Shown in pieces: positions 7,993 to 18,790 of a DNA stretch of 64,000 nucleotides. The stretch is from the NCBI RefSeq assembly GCF_022414535.1, contig NZ_JADWYM010000009.1, positions 119,004 to 183,003 of the forward strand, in the 5' to 3' direction. The notes under the pieces are model-generated. The model searched no databases, was not told the DNA's origin, and worked only from the letters and a program-made list of their open reading frames with translations. Source of the stretch: Streptomyces sp. MUM 2J. Its GTDB lineage: Bacteria; Actinomycetota; Actinomycetes; Streptomycetales; Streptomycetaceae. Positions within the stretch are counted from its first letter, which is position 1. Each line of letters opens with the position of its first letter. The translations under genes were made by a program, and so were the position numbers.

Positions 7993-8334
7993 TCAGGTCT
8001 GGGGCGTGGGACGTGCGAGCAGGGACCTGATCGGACGCCACAGCTCGGTCACCGGTTCGGGCGCGGCGACCCCGTGGTCGGGGTCCGTGCGCCATATGAG
8101 GCCGTCCGGGTGATGCAGGACCGCCGTGACCTCGTCCGGCGTCGGTGGGGCCGCGTTGCCCCGCAGGTACACCGCGCGCAGCCCCAGGTTGCGCAGCCTG
8201 GTCAGGGCGCGCGGCCGGTTCCGGGCGAGGACGAGGACCCGCACTCCGGCGGGGCCGTCGGCGGCGGGGCTGGGCAGGTTCAGCGCCACCACGACACTGC
8301 CGTTCGGCAGCTTGCAGAAACCTCCTGCGGCCAT
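7993..8334 (-). CDS. Conserved hypothetical protein (113 aa)
   Basis: A 113-residue protein starting MAAGGFCKLPNGSVVVALNL, with a central hydrophobic strand VRVLVLARNRPRAL and the block VTAVLHHPDGLIWR. There is no signal peptide or membrane segment. The start ATG 8334 is preceded by GGGGGTG. Its codon use (G/C at third positions) is like its neighbours, which supports a real gene. It is convergent with pncA. I do not recognise a functional family; similar small proteins occur in other streptomycetes as far as I recall. Confidence 0.7.
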   Translation of the reverse strand: MAAGGFCKLPNGSVVVALNLPSPAADGPAGVRVLVLARNRPRALTRLRNLGLRAVYLRGNAAPPTPDEVTAVLHHPDGLIWRTDPDHGVAAPEPVTELWRPIRSLLARPTPQT

Positions 8335-8397
8335 GCAGTCACACCCCCGTGCGTACCGGTGTCAATAAGGAAGCCACAGCACGCACCTAAACACGAT

Positions 8398-8427
8398 CGG
8401 CGGCAACCCGCCAGGGGGTTACCGCCG
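8398..8427 (-). terminator. Terminator of the M6 protease gene
   Basis: A 12-bp stem with one G-T pair (8398-8409 with 8416-8427) and a 6-nt loop begins 28 bp past the protease stop codon. Confidence 0.75.
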
Positions 8428-8455
8428 AAGCGCGTTTGACCTGCGGAAACGTCGA

Positions 8456-10807
8456 CTACTTGGCCGACGGTCCGACCAGCAGGGTCATCGACGAGCCGCT
8501 CCACGGCTGCCACAGGATCCGGATGCTGGTGTCGGTGTCAGTGACCTTGACTCCGGCCAGGGGGTTCGACGCGTCGTAGTAGGTCGACCTGCCGTCGTCG
8601 AAGAACGGGACGCCGCGCTGCGACTTGACCTTGGTCTCGACGCCGTCCTTGTGCAGCGTCACCCCGTCCGTCCGGTACCAGCTGAAGGTGGAGTCGTAGG
8701 ACTGGATGCGGTTGCGCATCAGGGTGCCGTCGGTCCACTTCAGGGCGTTCGGGTGGGCGTCGACCGGAAGGATCAGGCCCTCACCGGGGTGCGCACTGGT
8801 GTTGTCGTCCGCCTGGGAGGTGTCCCACTTCCAGATCAGCAGACCGTCCTGGTACGGGTAGTGCTCCACCCAGCCGGGACGGGTCGACGTGAAGCCGAAG
8901 TTGTACGGGCCCGTCCTCAGCGTCTTGTCGTACGACACGTACTGGCGGTTCTCGGCGATGTAGTACTGCGCGTAGTCGTCCGTGATGGACGCGCCGATGC
9001 GGGAGAAGCCGTTGGCCGTCCAGGCCGGGTCCGCGGACTCGACGTCGTCGGCGAACAGGACCGCGCCGTCGGCGGTCACGCTGATCTCGTCGGCCGCGAA
9101 GCCCTTCTGGGCCACGCCGCCGTCGGTGGCGTAGCGGAAGCGCACCTGGACCTTCTGCCCCGCGTAGGCGTCCAGCGGGAACGCCAGCTTCTGGTAGGCG
9201 TCCACCGTGCCGGTCAGGGCCGGCTTGCCGCTGCCGTCGCGCGGGATGGCGGTGCCGTCGGCGAGGGTGCCGTCGATCGGCGTGAAGGTGGCGCCACCGT
9301 CCGTCGACACCTCGGTGTAGAGGTAGTCGTAGTCGGTCTCGATGTCCCACCAGCCGTCGAGGGTCAGGCTCGCGGAGGACTTGCCGGTCAGGTCGACCGT
9401 GCGGGTCAGGGTGTTGCGCAGGTCGTCACCGCTGCCGCTCCACCACTGCATCGAACCCTGCGCCGGGGCGACGACGTCGGTGGTGACCGTCTTCTCCGGC
9501 AGCGAGACCACGACGGCCTGCGGGTTCTTGGTGTTGTACTCGGCGACGCCGACCTTGTGCAGGCTGTACTTGCCCGCCTTGGCGGTGTCGTAGTTCAGCC
9601 AGCCGAGCTGGAGCTTGTCCCAGGCGCTCATGTCGCCGGGCAGGTCGCCGATCGACTCCTTGCCGGTGCCCAGCCAGGAACCGGAGGACATCAGCGTCCA
9701 GAAGCCGGTGCCGTTCTCGCCGCCGCCGGAGGTGTCGTACTCGTCCGGCAGGCCGAGGTCGTGGCCGTACTCGTGGGCGTAGACGCCCAGACCGCCGTTC
9801 TCCGGCTGGATGGTGTAGTCGCCGACCCAGATGCCGGTGTCACCGATCTGCGTGCCGCCGAGCTTGTTGGTGTCCGGGCCGGTGGAACCGGCGTCGGTGC
9901 CGAAGGCGTACCAGCGGTGCGCCCAGATCGCGTCGGCGCCCTGCGCGCCGCCGCCCGCGGACTCGTCCTCGCCGGCGTGGACCAGCTGGAAGTGGTCGAT
10001 GTAGCCGTCGGGCTCGTTGAAGTTGCCGTCGCCGTCGTAGTCGTAGCGGTCCCACTGGTCGAACTGGGACAGCTCCGCCTTGATCTGGGCGCTGGTCTCG
10101 CCGGCCGCCTCGCGCTCGGCGACCCAGGCGTTGACACCGTCCTGAACGGCGTACCAGGCGCCGGTGGGGGCGTCGTTGGAGCCGTAACGGGCCTCGTTGT
10201 AGGGGATCTTGACCCAGTCGGTGACCTCGCCGTCGACCGAGTAGCGGCCCGAGGACTGCTTCTCGTAGTACTTCTTCAGCGACTCGACGCCCTTGCCGGT
10301 ACCGAAGTACAGGTCCTGGAAGTGCTTCTGGTCGTAGTCCGCCTGCCAGGCGGTGCTGTTGTTCGTGGTGCGGTCCGGCTGCGCGATCTGGTTGTGCAGC
10401 GGGCCGGGGGTGCCGCCGTAGCGGCTGTCGATCTGGTCACCGAACTCGACCAGGATCGTGAAGATCTTGTCGGTCCTCTCGCGGCCGAGCTCGACGTACT
10501 TGCTCGTGCCACGACGGCTGTGGAGCTGGACGACCTTCGAACCGTCACGGTTCTTGACGGTCGCCTTGCCGGATATGACCTGCTTCAGGGCTTCTTCGCG
10601 CTGCGCCTCCTGCCTCTTGCTGAGCGGGCCGTCGAAGTCGTGCTCCTTGGCCTGTACGGGCTGCGGGTCCTGACGGTCCGCCGCCGGCGCCTGGGCCGGC
10701 GGGTTCTCCGCGGCCTGGGCAGCGGCGAACGTGGAGAACGTCGCGGACGCCGCAGCCAGCGCGACACCGATGGCCGCAGCTCTGAACGTCCAGGGTCTAC
10801 TGGTCAC
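8456..10807 (-). CDS. Secreted M6 metalloprotease, immune inhibitor A type
   Basis: A 783-residue preproprotein. Residues 1-32 form a signal peptide (Arg-Pro n-region, alanine-rich core, cleavage near AQA-AE). A propeptide of about 70 residues follows, then the M6 catalytic domain with the zinc motif His345-Glu346-x2-His349-x2-Gly352 (HEYGHDLGLPDEYD) and the downstream SSGSW turn. The remainder contains two jelly-roll/MAM-like regions (WWSGSGDDLRNTL, ADEISVTADG) as in InhA. It should degrade extracellular proteins. Start GTG 10807 is chosen for its strong RBS GGGGGAGGAA and because it begins directly at the signal peptide. It is monocistronic, with a 500-bp upstream gap and a terminator at 8398-8427. 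A DYDGDG stretch near residue 256 may bind calcium. Confidence 0.93.
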   Translation of the reverse strand: MTSRPWTFRAAAIGVALAAASATFSTFAAAQAAENPPAQAPAADRQDPQPVQAKEHDFDGPLSKRQEAQREEALKQVISGKATVKNRDGSKVVQLHSRRGTSKYVELGRERTDKIFTILVEFGDQIDSRYGGTPGPLHNQIAQPDRTTNNSTAWQADYDQKHFQDLYFGTGKGVESLKKYYEKQSSGRYSVDGEVTDWVKIPYNEARYGSNDAPTGAWYAVQDGVNAWVAEREAAGETSAQIKAELSQFDQWDRYDYDGDGNFNEPDGYIDHFQLVHAGEDESAGGGAQGADAIWAHRWYAFGTDAGSTGPDTNKLGGTQIGDTGIWVGDYTIQPENGGLGVYAHEYGHDLGLPDEYDTSGGGENGTGFWTLMSSGSWLGTGKESIGDLPGDMSAWDKLQLGWLNYDTAKAGKYSLHKVGVAEYNTKNPQAVVVSLPEKTVTTDVVAPAQGSMQWWSGSGDDLRNTLTRTVDLTGKSSASLTLDGWWDIETDYDYLYTEVSTDGGATFTPIDGTLADGTAIPRDGSGKPALTGTVDAYQKLAFPLDAYAGQKVQVRFRYATDGGVAQKGFAADEISVTADGAVLFADDVESADPAWTANGFSRIGASITDDYAQYYIAENRQYVSYDKTLRTGPYNFGFTSTRPGWVEHYPYQDGLLIWKWDTSQADDNTSAHPGEGLILPVDAHPNALKWTDGTLMRNRIQSYDSTFSWYRTDGVTLHKDGVETKVKSQRGVPFFDDGRSTYYDASNPLAGVKVTDTDTSIRILWQPWSGSSMTLLVGPSAK

Positions 10808-11314
10808 TTGAGTTCCTCCCCCGCACCGGCGCGCGCGGCAGAGGTGGGCCCTGGTCATGGCGGGAACCGCGCACGCGTGTTCAGCGCGTGTGTTCAAGTG
10901 ACGTCATTTGACTAGAGGTTTAGAAGAAAAGACAGACCTTGACTTGCACAGGTCAATTGCACTATGCGGAGCTGGCGTCCGCTTTGCGGACAGCCGAACC
11001 GAGTGCCGCACAGGGCCCGACAGCCCCGTACATACCCCCCTGACTCCCCCTCCGGAACCCCGTCCACACTCCCCCGCCGGCACCCCGGCCCCCGGAAAAA
11101 CTGCTCCGAACCACGCCGCCTCTCCGACGGACTCCCCGACGATTCGCCGCCGAACCGCCGCCGAACCCCTGCGGATCGGGCCGGTGACTCGCCGATGACT
11201 CCGTGCGCCCCCCGTGCACCGGCACTGTTGGTTAGGTCACGCTTACCGCTCGTTCCGCTCGGGCATGCACGCGAATAGAGTCGAGACACCCCCGCTTCCG
11301 AGGACACGATTGCC
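10808..11314. other. 507-bp divergent intergenic region
   Basis: No gene is supported here. The side next to the protease is unusually AT-rich for this genome (10905-10970) and contains TTGAC/GTCAA inverted half-sites (TTGACCTGTGCAAGTCAA on the minus strand), a plausible promoter or operator region for the protease. The rest is GC-rich without clear structure. Confidence 0.4.
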
Positions 11315-11572
11315 ATGCCTGGTCCGCTGCCTCGTCCGACCGTGGCACAGCTCGCCTACGGTTCCTGCACCGTCGTCTTCTCGACGCTCGCCATGCTGCT
11401 GCTGTCCCGGACGAGTTCGGGCCCGGCGGTCGCGGTCGTCGCCGTGGCGGCGCTCGCGCTCGGTCTGCTCGTCGCCATGACGGTCCCGGCACCCCGGACG
11501 TCCAAGCCGCCCGCGCCGGACGAGACGCCCGCGTCCGCCGAGCAGAACGAACGGCACCCGGTGGCCCCCTGA
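11315..11572 (+). CDS. Small two-helix membrane protein (85 aa)
   Basis: An 85-residue protein with two hydrophobic helices (about residues 12-31 and 36-57) separated by a short basic/serine turn, and a hydrophilic proline-rich tail. Start ATG 11315 has GAGGA 9-13 nt upstream. Third-position GC bias supports coding. It is divergent from the M6 protease and convergent with the RDD gene. No family recognised; likely a plasma-membrane protein of unknown role. Confidence 0.7.
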   Translation: MPGPLPRPTVAQLAYGSCTVVFSTLAMLLLSRTSSGPAVAVVAVAALALGLLVAMTVPAPRTSKPPAPDETPASAEQNERHPVAP

Positions 11573-11600
11573 CGGCACATCGGGGACCGGCCGCCCGGAT

Positions 11601-12281
11601 TCACGTCAGGGCGACCACCACCGTCTTCGCCGCCTTGTCGTGCAGGCCCTGCTTGTAGGGCTTGTCGAAGAAGCTCCAGCCGCCCGCGATCGCCGTCCAG
11701 ACGCACGCGCAGCAGAACGCGAACGGGATCCACAGCACCAGGGCGCGGATCAGGGAGGTCTGCACGGAAGGCGTGGCACCGTCGTCCAGGTTGGCCACCC
11801 GCATGCCGAGCAGCCTCTTGCCGAGCGTCTGGCCCGTCCTGCTGATCAGGTAGGTGTCGTAGCCGACATAGAGCACCGCCGCGACAACGGCCTGCGCGAG
11901 CGACTTGCCGACCTGGATGGTGTTGCTGTCCACGGTGTACTCGGTGACGCCGAACCCCCACGTGAGCAGCCAGACGACGACACCGACGAGGATCATGTCG
12001 ATGATGCGGGCGAGGGTGCGCTTGCCGCTGTCGGCCAGCGGGGGCATGCCGGCGAGCGGATCGGCGGGACCACCCGCGCCGCCGGGCGGACCGGCGCCGT
12101 AGGGTCCGCCGCCGTAGGGGCCGCCTGGAGGCGGTCCCTGGCCGTAGGGGCCGCCGCCTCCCGACGGGGTGTCGTACGGTGAGCCCGATCCCTGCCCCGG
12201 GCCGGGACCGGACGGTGGCTGCTTCCTGAACGGGTCGTCTTCCGGCGGCTGTCCGGAGCCGGGGGGCGGTTCGGTGCTCAT
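11601..12281 (-). CDS. RDD family membrane protein
   Basis: 226 residues: an 80-residue proline/glycine-rich cytoplasmic N-terminus (repeats of GGPYG/GPP), then an RDD domain. The RDD hallmark Arg-x2-Asp is visible in RIIDMIL, followed by hydrophobic segments and the conserved GQTLGKRLLGMRV block and a terminal HDKAAKTVVV. RDD proteins are membrane proteins of mostly unknown function, some linked to ion or small-molecule transport. Start ATG 12281 (MSTEPPPGSGQ). A longer paralogue lies 95 bp upstream in the same direction, so the pair looks like a tandem duplication and possible operon. Confidence 0.88.
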   Translation of the reverse strand: MSTEPPPGSGQPPEDDPFRKQPPSGPGPGQGSGSPYDTPSGGGGPYGQGPPPGGPYGGGPYGAGPPGGAGGPADPLAGMPPLADSGKRTLARIIDMILVGVVVWLLTWGFGVTEYTVDSNTIQVGKSLAQAVVAAVLYVGYDTYLISRTGQTLGKRLLGMRVANLDDGATPSVQTSLIRALVLWIPFAFCCACVWTAIAGGWSFFDKPYKQGLHDKAAKTVVVALT

Positions 12282-12376
12282 GAGCCGAGTCGACCGCGAA
12301 CCCCCCGGCTCCGCATCCGGCGAGCCGCCGGAAGGAGTACCGGATGCCGGGCGGAACGGCCGGACGGCCTACCGGG

Positions 12377-13900
12377 TCAGCCCGCGACGAAGGTGTGGGC
12401 GGCCTTGTCGTGCCAGCACTGGTGCCACGGCCGGTCGAACAGGCACCACGCGACGCCCACGACCCCGATGCCCAGCAGGCCGGGGACGCTGTAGACCAGC
12501 CAGCGCCGCAGGGCCGGGCCGAACGACGGAGGCTCGTGCCCCTCGATGTCCTGTACCCGGAGGCCGAGGAGCTTCTTGCCCAGGGTGCGGCCCCACCGGG
12601 CGGTGGGCAGTGCCTCGTACAGGGCGCCGACCACCAGCAGCACCGCGAGGACGATGCCGAGGTAGACCGAGGTCGTGCCGTCGACGATCCACACCGTGAC
12701 GGTGTGTCCGGACAGCTCGGCCGCGTCGATCTTCTCGTTGACGTGGTCGATCGTGCGCAGACCGAGCGGGACCGCGGCGGCGGAGGTGACGGCCGCGAGG
12801 ACCAGCGTGTCCACGAGCCGCGCGGCGAGCCGTCTGCCGAGCCCGGCGGGGCGGACCGCGGCCTGGCGGCGGGCCGCCGCCAGGAAGGGGTCGTCCACCG
12901 GCGGCTTCCAGGGCGCGGCGGGCTGCTCCTGCTCCCGCGCCTCGGCCAGCCGGTGCACCTGCTGTGCCCAGGAGGCCTGGCCGCCACCGGCGCCGCTGGT
13001 GACCGGGGCGGCCGCAACACCCGCGACCGGGTCCGCGGCCGGAGCCGGCGCTCCCGCCTGGGGCGGTACTCCCGGAACGGTGGTCGCGGACGCCCGGGGC
13101 GCGGCGCCACCGGGCTGCCCCGCAGGGGCTCCCGCGCCGTACGCGCCGGACGGGGCCGGGCCGGTCGCCGCTGCCGCCCCCTGCGCCGGCGCCCGGTCCT
13201 GGCTCTGCGCGGCCGCCGCCCGGTCGGCGGCGGCCTTCCCCGCGGTGAAACCGGGTCCGGACGCGGCGGGGGAAGCCCCTGGCCCGGCCTGCGGAGCACC
13301 CGCGGAGGCCGCACGGACCGGCCCCTGCGTCCCGAAGCCCGTGCCCGCCGCCCCCGTTCCTCCCGGATCGCCCTGCCCCGGCGAGGCCGCCGGGCCGAAC
13401 AGCATCGTGCCCTCGTCGCGGTCGCCCCGCGCGGCGGCCGGGCGGCGGAAGACGACGGTTCCCGGAGCGGAGGACGCGCCGTCGGCCACCGGCTCCGCGG
13501 GGGCGGGTGACTGCGCCGGGACCCTCGGGTCGGCGCCCTGGGCGGGGGTGCCCCAGGAGACCCGGTTGCCCTCGCCGAAGCCGGACTGGCGGGAGCGGTC
13601 GGCGCCCCAGGCGGAGGCGGGTTTTGCGGGTGTGCCGTGCTGCCCCTCCGCCGTGGGCTGCGGCTGCGGGTCCTCGTCGAAGAAGTGCGGGCCGGTCTCC
13701 TCCACGGACGGAGCCACCGGCTGCGCGGGACGCGCGCCGGGCGGCGGCGCGAGCGGTTCGCCGTCGGTCGGTGCCGGGCGGCTGGTGCCCGGTACCCAGG
13801 CGGAGCCGTTCCAGTAGCGGACGTATCCGGGGATGGACGGGTCCGGGTAATACCCTTCGCGGGGCCGGTCGTCGCCGGGGGCCGGGGTTGGGGCGCTCAT
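12377..13900 (-). CDS. DUF2510-RDD membrane protein
   Basis: 507 residues. The N-terminus carries a DUF2510 domain (GYYPDPSIPGYVRYWNGSAWVP), a short WW-like aromatic module found in actinobacterial envelope proteins. About 290 residues of Ala/Pro/Gly-rich low-complexity sequence follow. The C-terminal 150 residues form an RDD domain: LAARLVDTLVLAAV, then GRTLGKKLLGLRV and WHDKAAHTFV. The RDD part resembles the protein of the next gene downstream (11601-12281), suggesting duplication. Start ATG 13900. Divergent from ssgG with 233 bp between. Confidence 0.88.
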   Translation of the reverse strand: MSAPTPAPGDDRPREGYYPDPSIPGYVRYWNGSAWVPGTSRPAPTDGEPLAPPPGARPAQPVAPSVEETGPHFFDEDPQPQPTAEGQHGTPAKPASAWGADRSRQSGFGEGNRVSWGTPAQGADPRVPAQSPAPAEPVADGASSAPGTVVFRRPAAARGDRDEGTMLFGPAASPGQGDPGGTGAAGTGFGTQGPVRAASAGAPQAGPGASPAASGPGFTAGKAAADRAAAAQSQDRAPAQGAAAATGPAPSGAYGAGAPAGQPGGAAPRASATTVPGVPPQAGAPAPAADPVAGVAAAPVTSGAGGGQASWAQQVHRLAEAREQEQPAAPWKPPVDDPFLAAARRQAAVRPAGLGRRLAARLVDTLVLAAVTSAAAVPLGLRTIDHVNEKIDAAELSGHTVTVWIVDGTTSVYLGIVLAVLLVVGALYEALPTARWGRTLGKKLLGLRVQDIEGHEPPSFGPALRRWLVYSVPGLLGIGVVGVAWCLFDRPWHQCWHDKAAHTFVAG

Positions 13901-14133
13901 GTCCGTCGTCCCGTATCTGTCTCGGAGGTGAGTTGGGGGCCTCCACATCTATCAGACGAGCGCATCCGCCACTGCCTCTCCGACAGTACCGACTCCTTTC
14001 CGGGCAACGCCGTGCATCCGTCTTCGCGACCGGGGAGGAATATTTTCGGAACCCGCGTAATGCTTCCGGCCCGGCCCCCTCCCTCTTCTCGTACGGGCCC
14101 GCCCGAGGGCCCCCGACGAGAGGACCGAACCTC

Positions 14134-14544
14134 ATGCACACCGTGGTCGAGCGCGAACTGGAGCTGAAGCTCGTCCTGTCACCGGAGCACAGCGTCCCGG
14201 TCCCGGCCAGGCTCAGCTACCGCACCGGCGACCCCTACGCCGTGCACGTCACCTTCCACATCAACTCCGACCACCCGGTGCGCTGGACGTTCGCCCGCGA
14301 GCTGCTGGTCGAGGGGGTGTTCCGGCCGTGCGGGCACGGGGACGTGCGGGTGTGGCCGACGAAGGTGGACGGCCGCAGCGTCGTACTGATGGCGCTGACG
14401 TCGCCGGACGGCGACGCCCTGCTGGAGGCGCCGACGCCGCAGGTGTCGGCCTGGCTGGAGCGGACGCTGCGGGTGGTGCCGCCGGGCACGGAGGGCGGGC
14501 AGCTCGGCATCGACGACGCGCTCGACCAGTTGCTCGCCCGGTGA
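14134..14544 (+). CDS. ssgG: SsgA-like sporulation cell-division protein
   Basis: A 136-residue SALP (SsgA-like protein). The family core is clear: TVVERELELKLVL, the PARLSYRTGDPYAVHVTFH strand, WTFARELLVEG, and VRVWP. SALPs exist only in sporulating actinomycetes and control where septa and peptidoglycan remodelling occur in aerial hyphae; in S. coelicolor SsgG affects septum-site placement. The position beside RDD genes and an FAD oxidase matches my memory of ssgG, which is why I give the symbol; the family is certain, the exact paralogue slightly less so. Start ATG 14134 has GAGAGGA upstream. It is convergent with the oxidase gene, only 14 bp apart. Confidence 0.88.
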   Translation: MHTVVERELELKLVLSPEHSVPVPARLSYRTGDPYAVHVTFHINSDHPVRWTFARELLVEGVFRPCGHGDVRVWPTKVDGRSVVLMALTSPDGDALLEAPTPQVSAWLERTLRVVPPGTEGGQLGIDDALDQLLAR

Positions 14545-14558
14545 GGCACGCGCCGGGG

Positions 14559-15968
14559 TCAGAACAGCTTGCCCGGGTTGAGCAGGCCGAGCGGGTCGAA
14601 GACCTGCTTGATCTGCCGTTGCAGTTCCACCCCGACCGGCCCGATCTCGCGCGCCAGCCACTCCTTCTTCAGCACCCCCACCCCGTGCTCGCCGGTGATG
14701 GTGCCGCCGAGTTCCAGGCCGAGGGCCATGATCTCGTCGAAGGACTCGCGGGCGCGCCGCGACTCGTCGGGGTCCTGCGCGTCGAAGCAGACCGTCGGAT
14801 GGGTGTTGCCGTCGCCGGCGTGTGCGCAGACCCCGATGGTCAGACCGTAGGTGCCGGCGATGCGCTCGACCCCGTCGAGCAGGTCGCCGAGCCGAGAGCG
14901 GGGCACGCACACGTCGTCGATCATCGTCGTGCCCTTGACGGCCTCCAGCGCGGTCAGCGACAGCCGCCGCGCCTGGAGGAGCAGTTCGGACTCGGCCGCG
15001 TCGTCCGCGGGGACGACCCCGGTGGCGCCGGCCGCCTCGCACAGCGCGCCGACGGCGGCGAGGTCGGCGGCGGGGTCGGGGGTGTCGAACGCGGCCAGGA
15101 GGAGGGCCTCGGTGGTCTCGGGGAGGCCCATGTGGGCGAGGTCGTTGACCGCCTTGACGGTCGTGCGGTCCATCAGTTCCAGCAGGGAGGGGACATGACC
15201 GCCGGCCATGATCCGGCACACCGCGTCGCAGGCCTCCGCCGCCGACCGGAACTCCGCGGCCAGCACCAGTTGCCCGGGCGGCTTCGGCTTCAGCGCGAGC
15301 ACCGCCCGCACGATGATGCCGAGGGAACCCTCGGAGCCGACGAAGAGACGGGTGAGGTCGTATCCGGCGACGCCCTTCGCGGTGCGGCGGCCGGTGGACA
15401 GCAGCCGGCCGTCGGCCAGGACGACGTCGAGCCCGAGGACGTACTCCGCGGTCACGCCGTACTTCACGCAGCACAGGCCCCCCGAGGCGGTGCCGATGTT
15501 GCCGCCGATCGTGCAGGTCTCCCAGCTGGAGGGGTCGGGCGGGTAGTACAGACCGTGTGCGTGGACGGCGCGGGAGAGGTCGGCGTTGACGACACCCGGT
15601 TCGACGACGGCGATGCGGTCGACCGGGTTGATCTCCAGGATGCGCCGCATCCTGGTCAGGGACAGCACGATGCAGCCGTCGGAGGCGTTGGCCCCGCCCG
15701 ACAGGCCGGTGCGGGCGCCCTGCGGGACGACGGGCACGCGCAGTTCGGTGGCGGTGCGCATGACGTGCTGGACCTGTTCCACGGTGCGCGGCAGGACGAC
15801 CACGGCCGGGGTGCCGGACGGGCAGAAGCTCGCCATGTCGTTGGCGTAGGAGGCCGCGACGTCGGGGTCGGTCAGGACGGCCTCGGCGGGCAGGCCGGCC
15901 CGCAGCCGGTCGACGAGTGTGCCGCTGCCCGCCGTGCCCGCGGGGTGGGGCGCTTCGATACGGCTCAT
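14559..15968 (-). CDS. FAD-linked oxidase, GlcD / D-lactate dehydrogenase family
   Basis: 469 residues. The N-terminal half is a PCMH-type FAD-binding domain (VVPQGARTGLSGGANA; IGGNIGTASGGLCCVKYG; GSEGSLGI), the C-terminal half an FAD_oxidase_C domain with HAGDGNTHP and GEHGVG motifs and the terminal DPLGLLNPGKLF. The family oxidises 2-hydroxy acids such as glycolate or D-lactate, passing electrons to the respiratory chain. Substrate is undetermined. Start ATG 15968 (MSRIEAPHP) gives a normal N-terminus. It is divergent from the TPR-protein gene, with about 97 bp between. Confidence 0.9.
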   Translation of the reverse strand: MSRIEAPHPAGTAGSGTLVDRLRAGLPAEAVLTDPDVAASYANDMASFCPSGTPAVVVLPRTVEQVQHVMRTATELRVPVVPQGARTGLSGGANASDGCIVLSLTRMRRILEINPVDRIAVVEPGVVNADLSRAVHAHGLYYPPDPSSWETCTIGGNIGTASGGLCCVKYGVTAEYVLGLDVVLADGRLLSTGRRTAKGVAGYDLTRLFVGSEGSLGIIVRAVLALKPKPPGQLVLAAEFRSAAEACDAVCRIMAGGHVPSLLELMDRTTVKAVNDLAHMGLPETTEALLLAAFDTPDPAADLAAVGALCEAAGATGVVPADDAAESELLLQARRLSLTALEAVKGTTMIDDVCVPRSRLGDLLDGVERIAGTYGLTIGVCAHAGDGNTHPTVCFDAQDPDESRRARESFDEIMALGLELGGTITGEHGVGVLKKEWLAREIGPVGVELQRQIKQVFDPLGLLNPGKLF

Positions 15969-16065
15969 GATCACAGGTTCGCACCGGCGGCCATCGGTGT
16001 GAACCCCGTGTACGGCAGACGCCGCATGCCGGGGGTGGTGGCCCGGGTGACGCAGAGTGAGCGCC

Positions 16066-17505
16066 ATGGAGAACAGCGCCACGGAGAACAGCGCCGGGAA
16101 GAACGCCGGGAGGGCCGGGGAGGGCTCGCGTCCCCGCGCTCGGCGGCGGTGGGCGCTGATCGTGTCGCTCGGGGGCTGCCTCGTGCTGGGCGTGGTGCTG
16201 ATGTGCCTGCCTCCGGACCGGCTGGCGACGAGATCTCCGGACCCGGCCGCGGGCGCGCAGGCGCAGGCGGCACTGACCGCCGGGGCGCCGGCGGCGCTGC
16301 CGGACCTGGCGGTGCTGGTCGAGGAGCAGGAGACGGCTGTGCACCGCCGCCCGAAGGACGCCGGGGCGTGGGCGCTGCTGGGCACCGCCTACGTGGAGCT
16401 GGGCCGCCGGACCGCGGAGGCGGGCTCCTTCCCGAAGGCCGAGCAGGCGCTGCGCGCGTCGCTGCGGGCGTCGAAGGGGAACCCCGAGGCGCTGGACGGG
16501 CTGGCGGCGCTGGCGATCGAGCGCCGGGACTTCCGGGCGGCGCGGGGTTTCGCCGAGTCGGCGCTGAAGGAGCGCCCGAAGCGGTGGCGGACGTATCCGC
16601 TGCTGATCGAGGCCTGTGGCGGTCTGGGCGACCACAAGGCCGTCCGGCGCGCTCTGGACCGGATGCTCGAACTGCACTCCGGGCCGGCCGTGCGGGCGTC
16701 GGCCGCCGCGGTCTACCGGGACCGGGGGTGGCGGGAGGACGCGGCGGCCGCGCTGGCGGACGCGGCGGCGGCGGCGCCGGGGCCCGCCGAGCGGGCGGCC
16801 TACCTGGAGCGGGCCGGTGAGCTGGCGTGGGAACGGGGGGACCGGGAGGACGCGCTGCGGCACTTCCGGGCGGCCGTGCGGATCGACCCGGACCAGCGGG
16901 CGGCGCAGGCCGGCCAGGGCCGGGTGCTGGCCGCGCTGGGGCGGACGTCGGAGGCGCTGGGCGTCTACCGGATCGCGCTCGCCAAGCGCCCGGATCCCGA
17001 GTACGCGCTGGAACTGGGCGAACTGTACGAGTCACTGGGGCTGGCCGACGCGGCGCGGGTGCAGTACGACCTGCTGCGGGCGCGGGTGCAGCAGAACTCG
17101 GCCGGGGGCGTCGACGACGATCTGGTGCTGGGCCGGTTCGAGGCCGACCACGGGGATCCGGCGCTCGCGGTGCGGTTGCTGCGCGCCGAGTGGAAGCGGC
17201 AGCCCGGCCCGGCGGTCGCGGACGCACTGGGCTGGGCGCTGCACCGGGCCGGGGCCGACGAGGAGGCACTGCGGTACGCGGTGATCGCCACCGACCGGGC
17301 GCACGGCGGCGGCGTGCGCAGTGCGCCGTACTCCTACCACCGGGGGGTGATCGAGCGGGAGCTGGACCGGTACGGGCCGGCCCGCAGGCACCTGGGGGAG
17401 GCGCTGCGGATCAACCCGTACTTCTCCCCCGTGCGGGCGCGGGCGGCGCGGGAGACGCTGCGGGCGCTGGGCGAGCCGTCGGTCGACGACCCGCCCGGGC
17501 GCTGA
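16066..17505 (+). CDS. Membrane-anchored TPR protein
   Basis: 479 residues. A short basic N-terminus is followed by one membrane segment (about residues 27-47, ALIVSLGGCLVLGVVLMCL), then roughly ten helical TPR-like units rich in Ala/Arg/Glu (for example AWALLGTAYVELGRR, YLERAGELAWERGD, YALELGELYESLGLADAARVQYD). TPR domains act as protein-binding scaffolds; the bulk of the protein should face outside or the periplasm-like wall space. No enzymatic motif seen. ATG 16066 is chosen; a GTG at 16057 in frame is the alternative. Partner unknown. Confidence 0.8.
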   Translation: MENSATENSAGKNAGRAGEGSRPRARRRWALIVSLGGCLVLGVVLMCLPPDRLATRSPDPAAGAQAQAALTAGAPAALPDLAVLVEEQETAVHRRPKDAGAWALLGTAYVELGRRTAEAGSFPKAEQALRASLRASKGNPEALDGLAALAIERRDFRAARGFAESALKERPKRWRTYPLLIEACGGLGDHKAVRRALDRMLELHSGPAVRASAAAVYRDRGWREDAAAALADAAAAAPGPAERAAYLERAGELAWERGDREDALRHFRAAVRIDPDQRAAQAGQGRVLAALGRTSEALGVYRIALAKRPDPEYALELGELYESLGLADAARVQYDLLRARVQQNSAGGVDDDLVLGRFEADHGDPALAVRLLRAEWKRQPGPAVADALGWALHRAGADEEALRYAVIATDRAHGGGVRSAPYSYHRGVIERELDRYGPARRHLGEALRINPYFSPVRARAARETLRALGEPSVDDPPGR

Positions 17506-17517
17506 CGGCGGCGCGGG

Positions 17518-18790
<1,273 letters not shown>

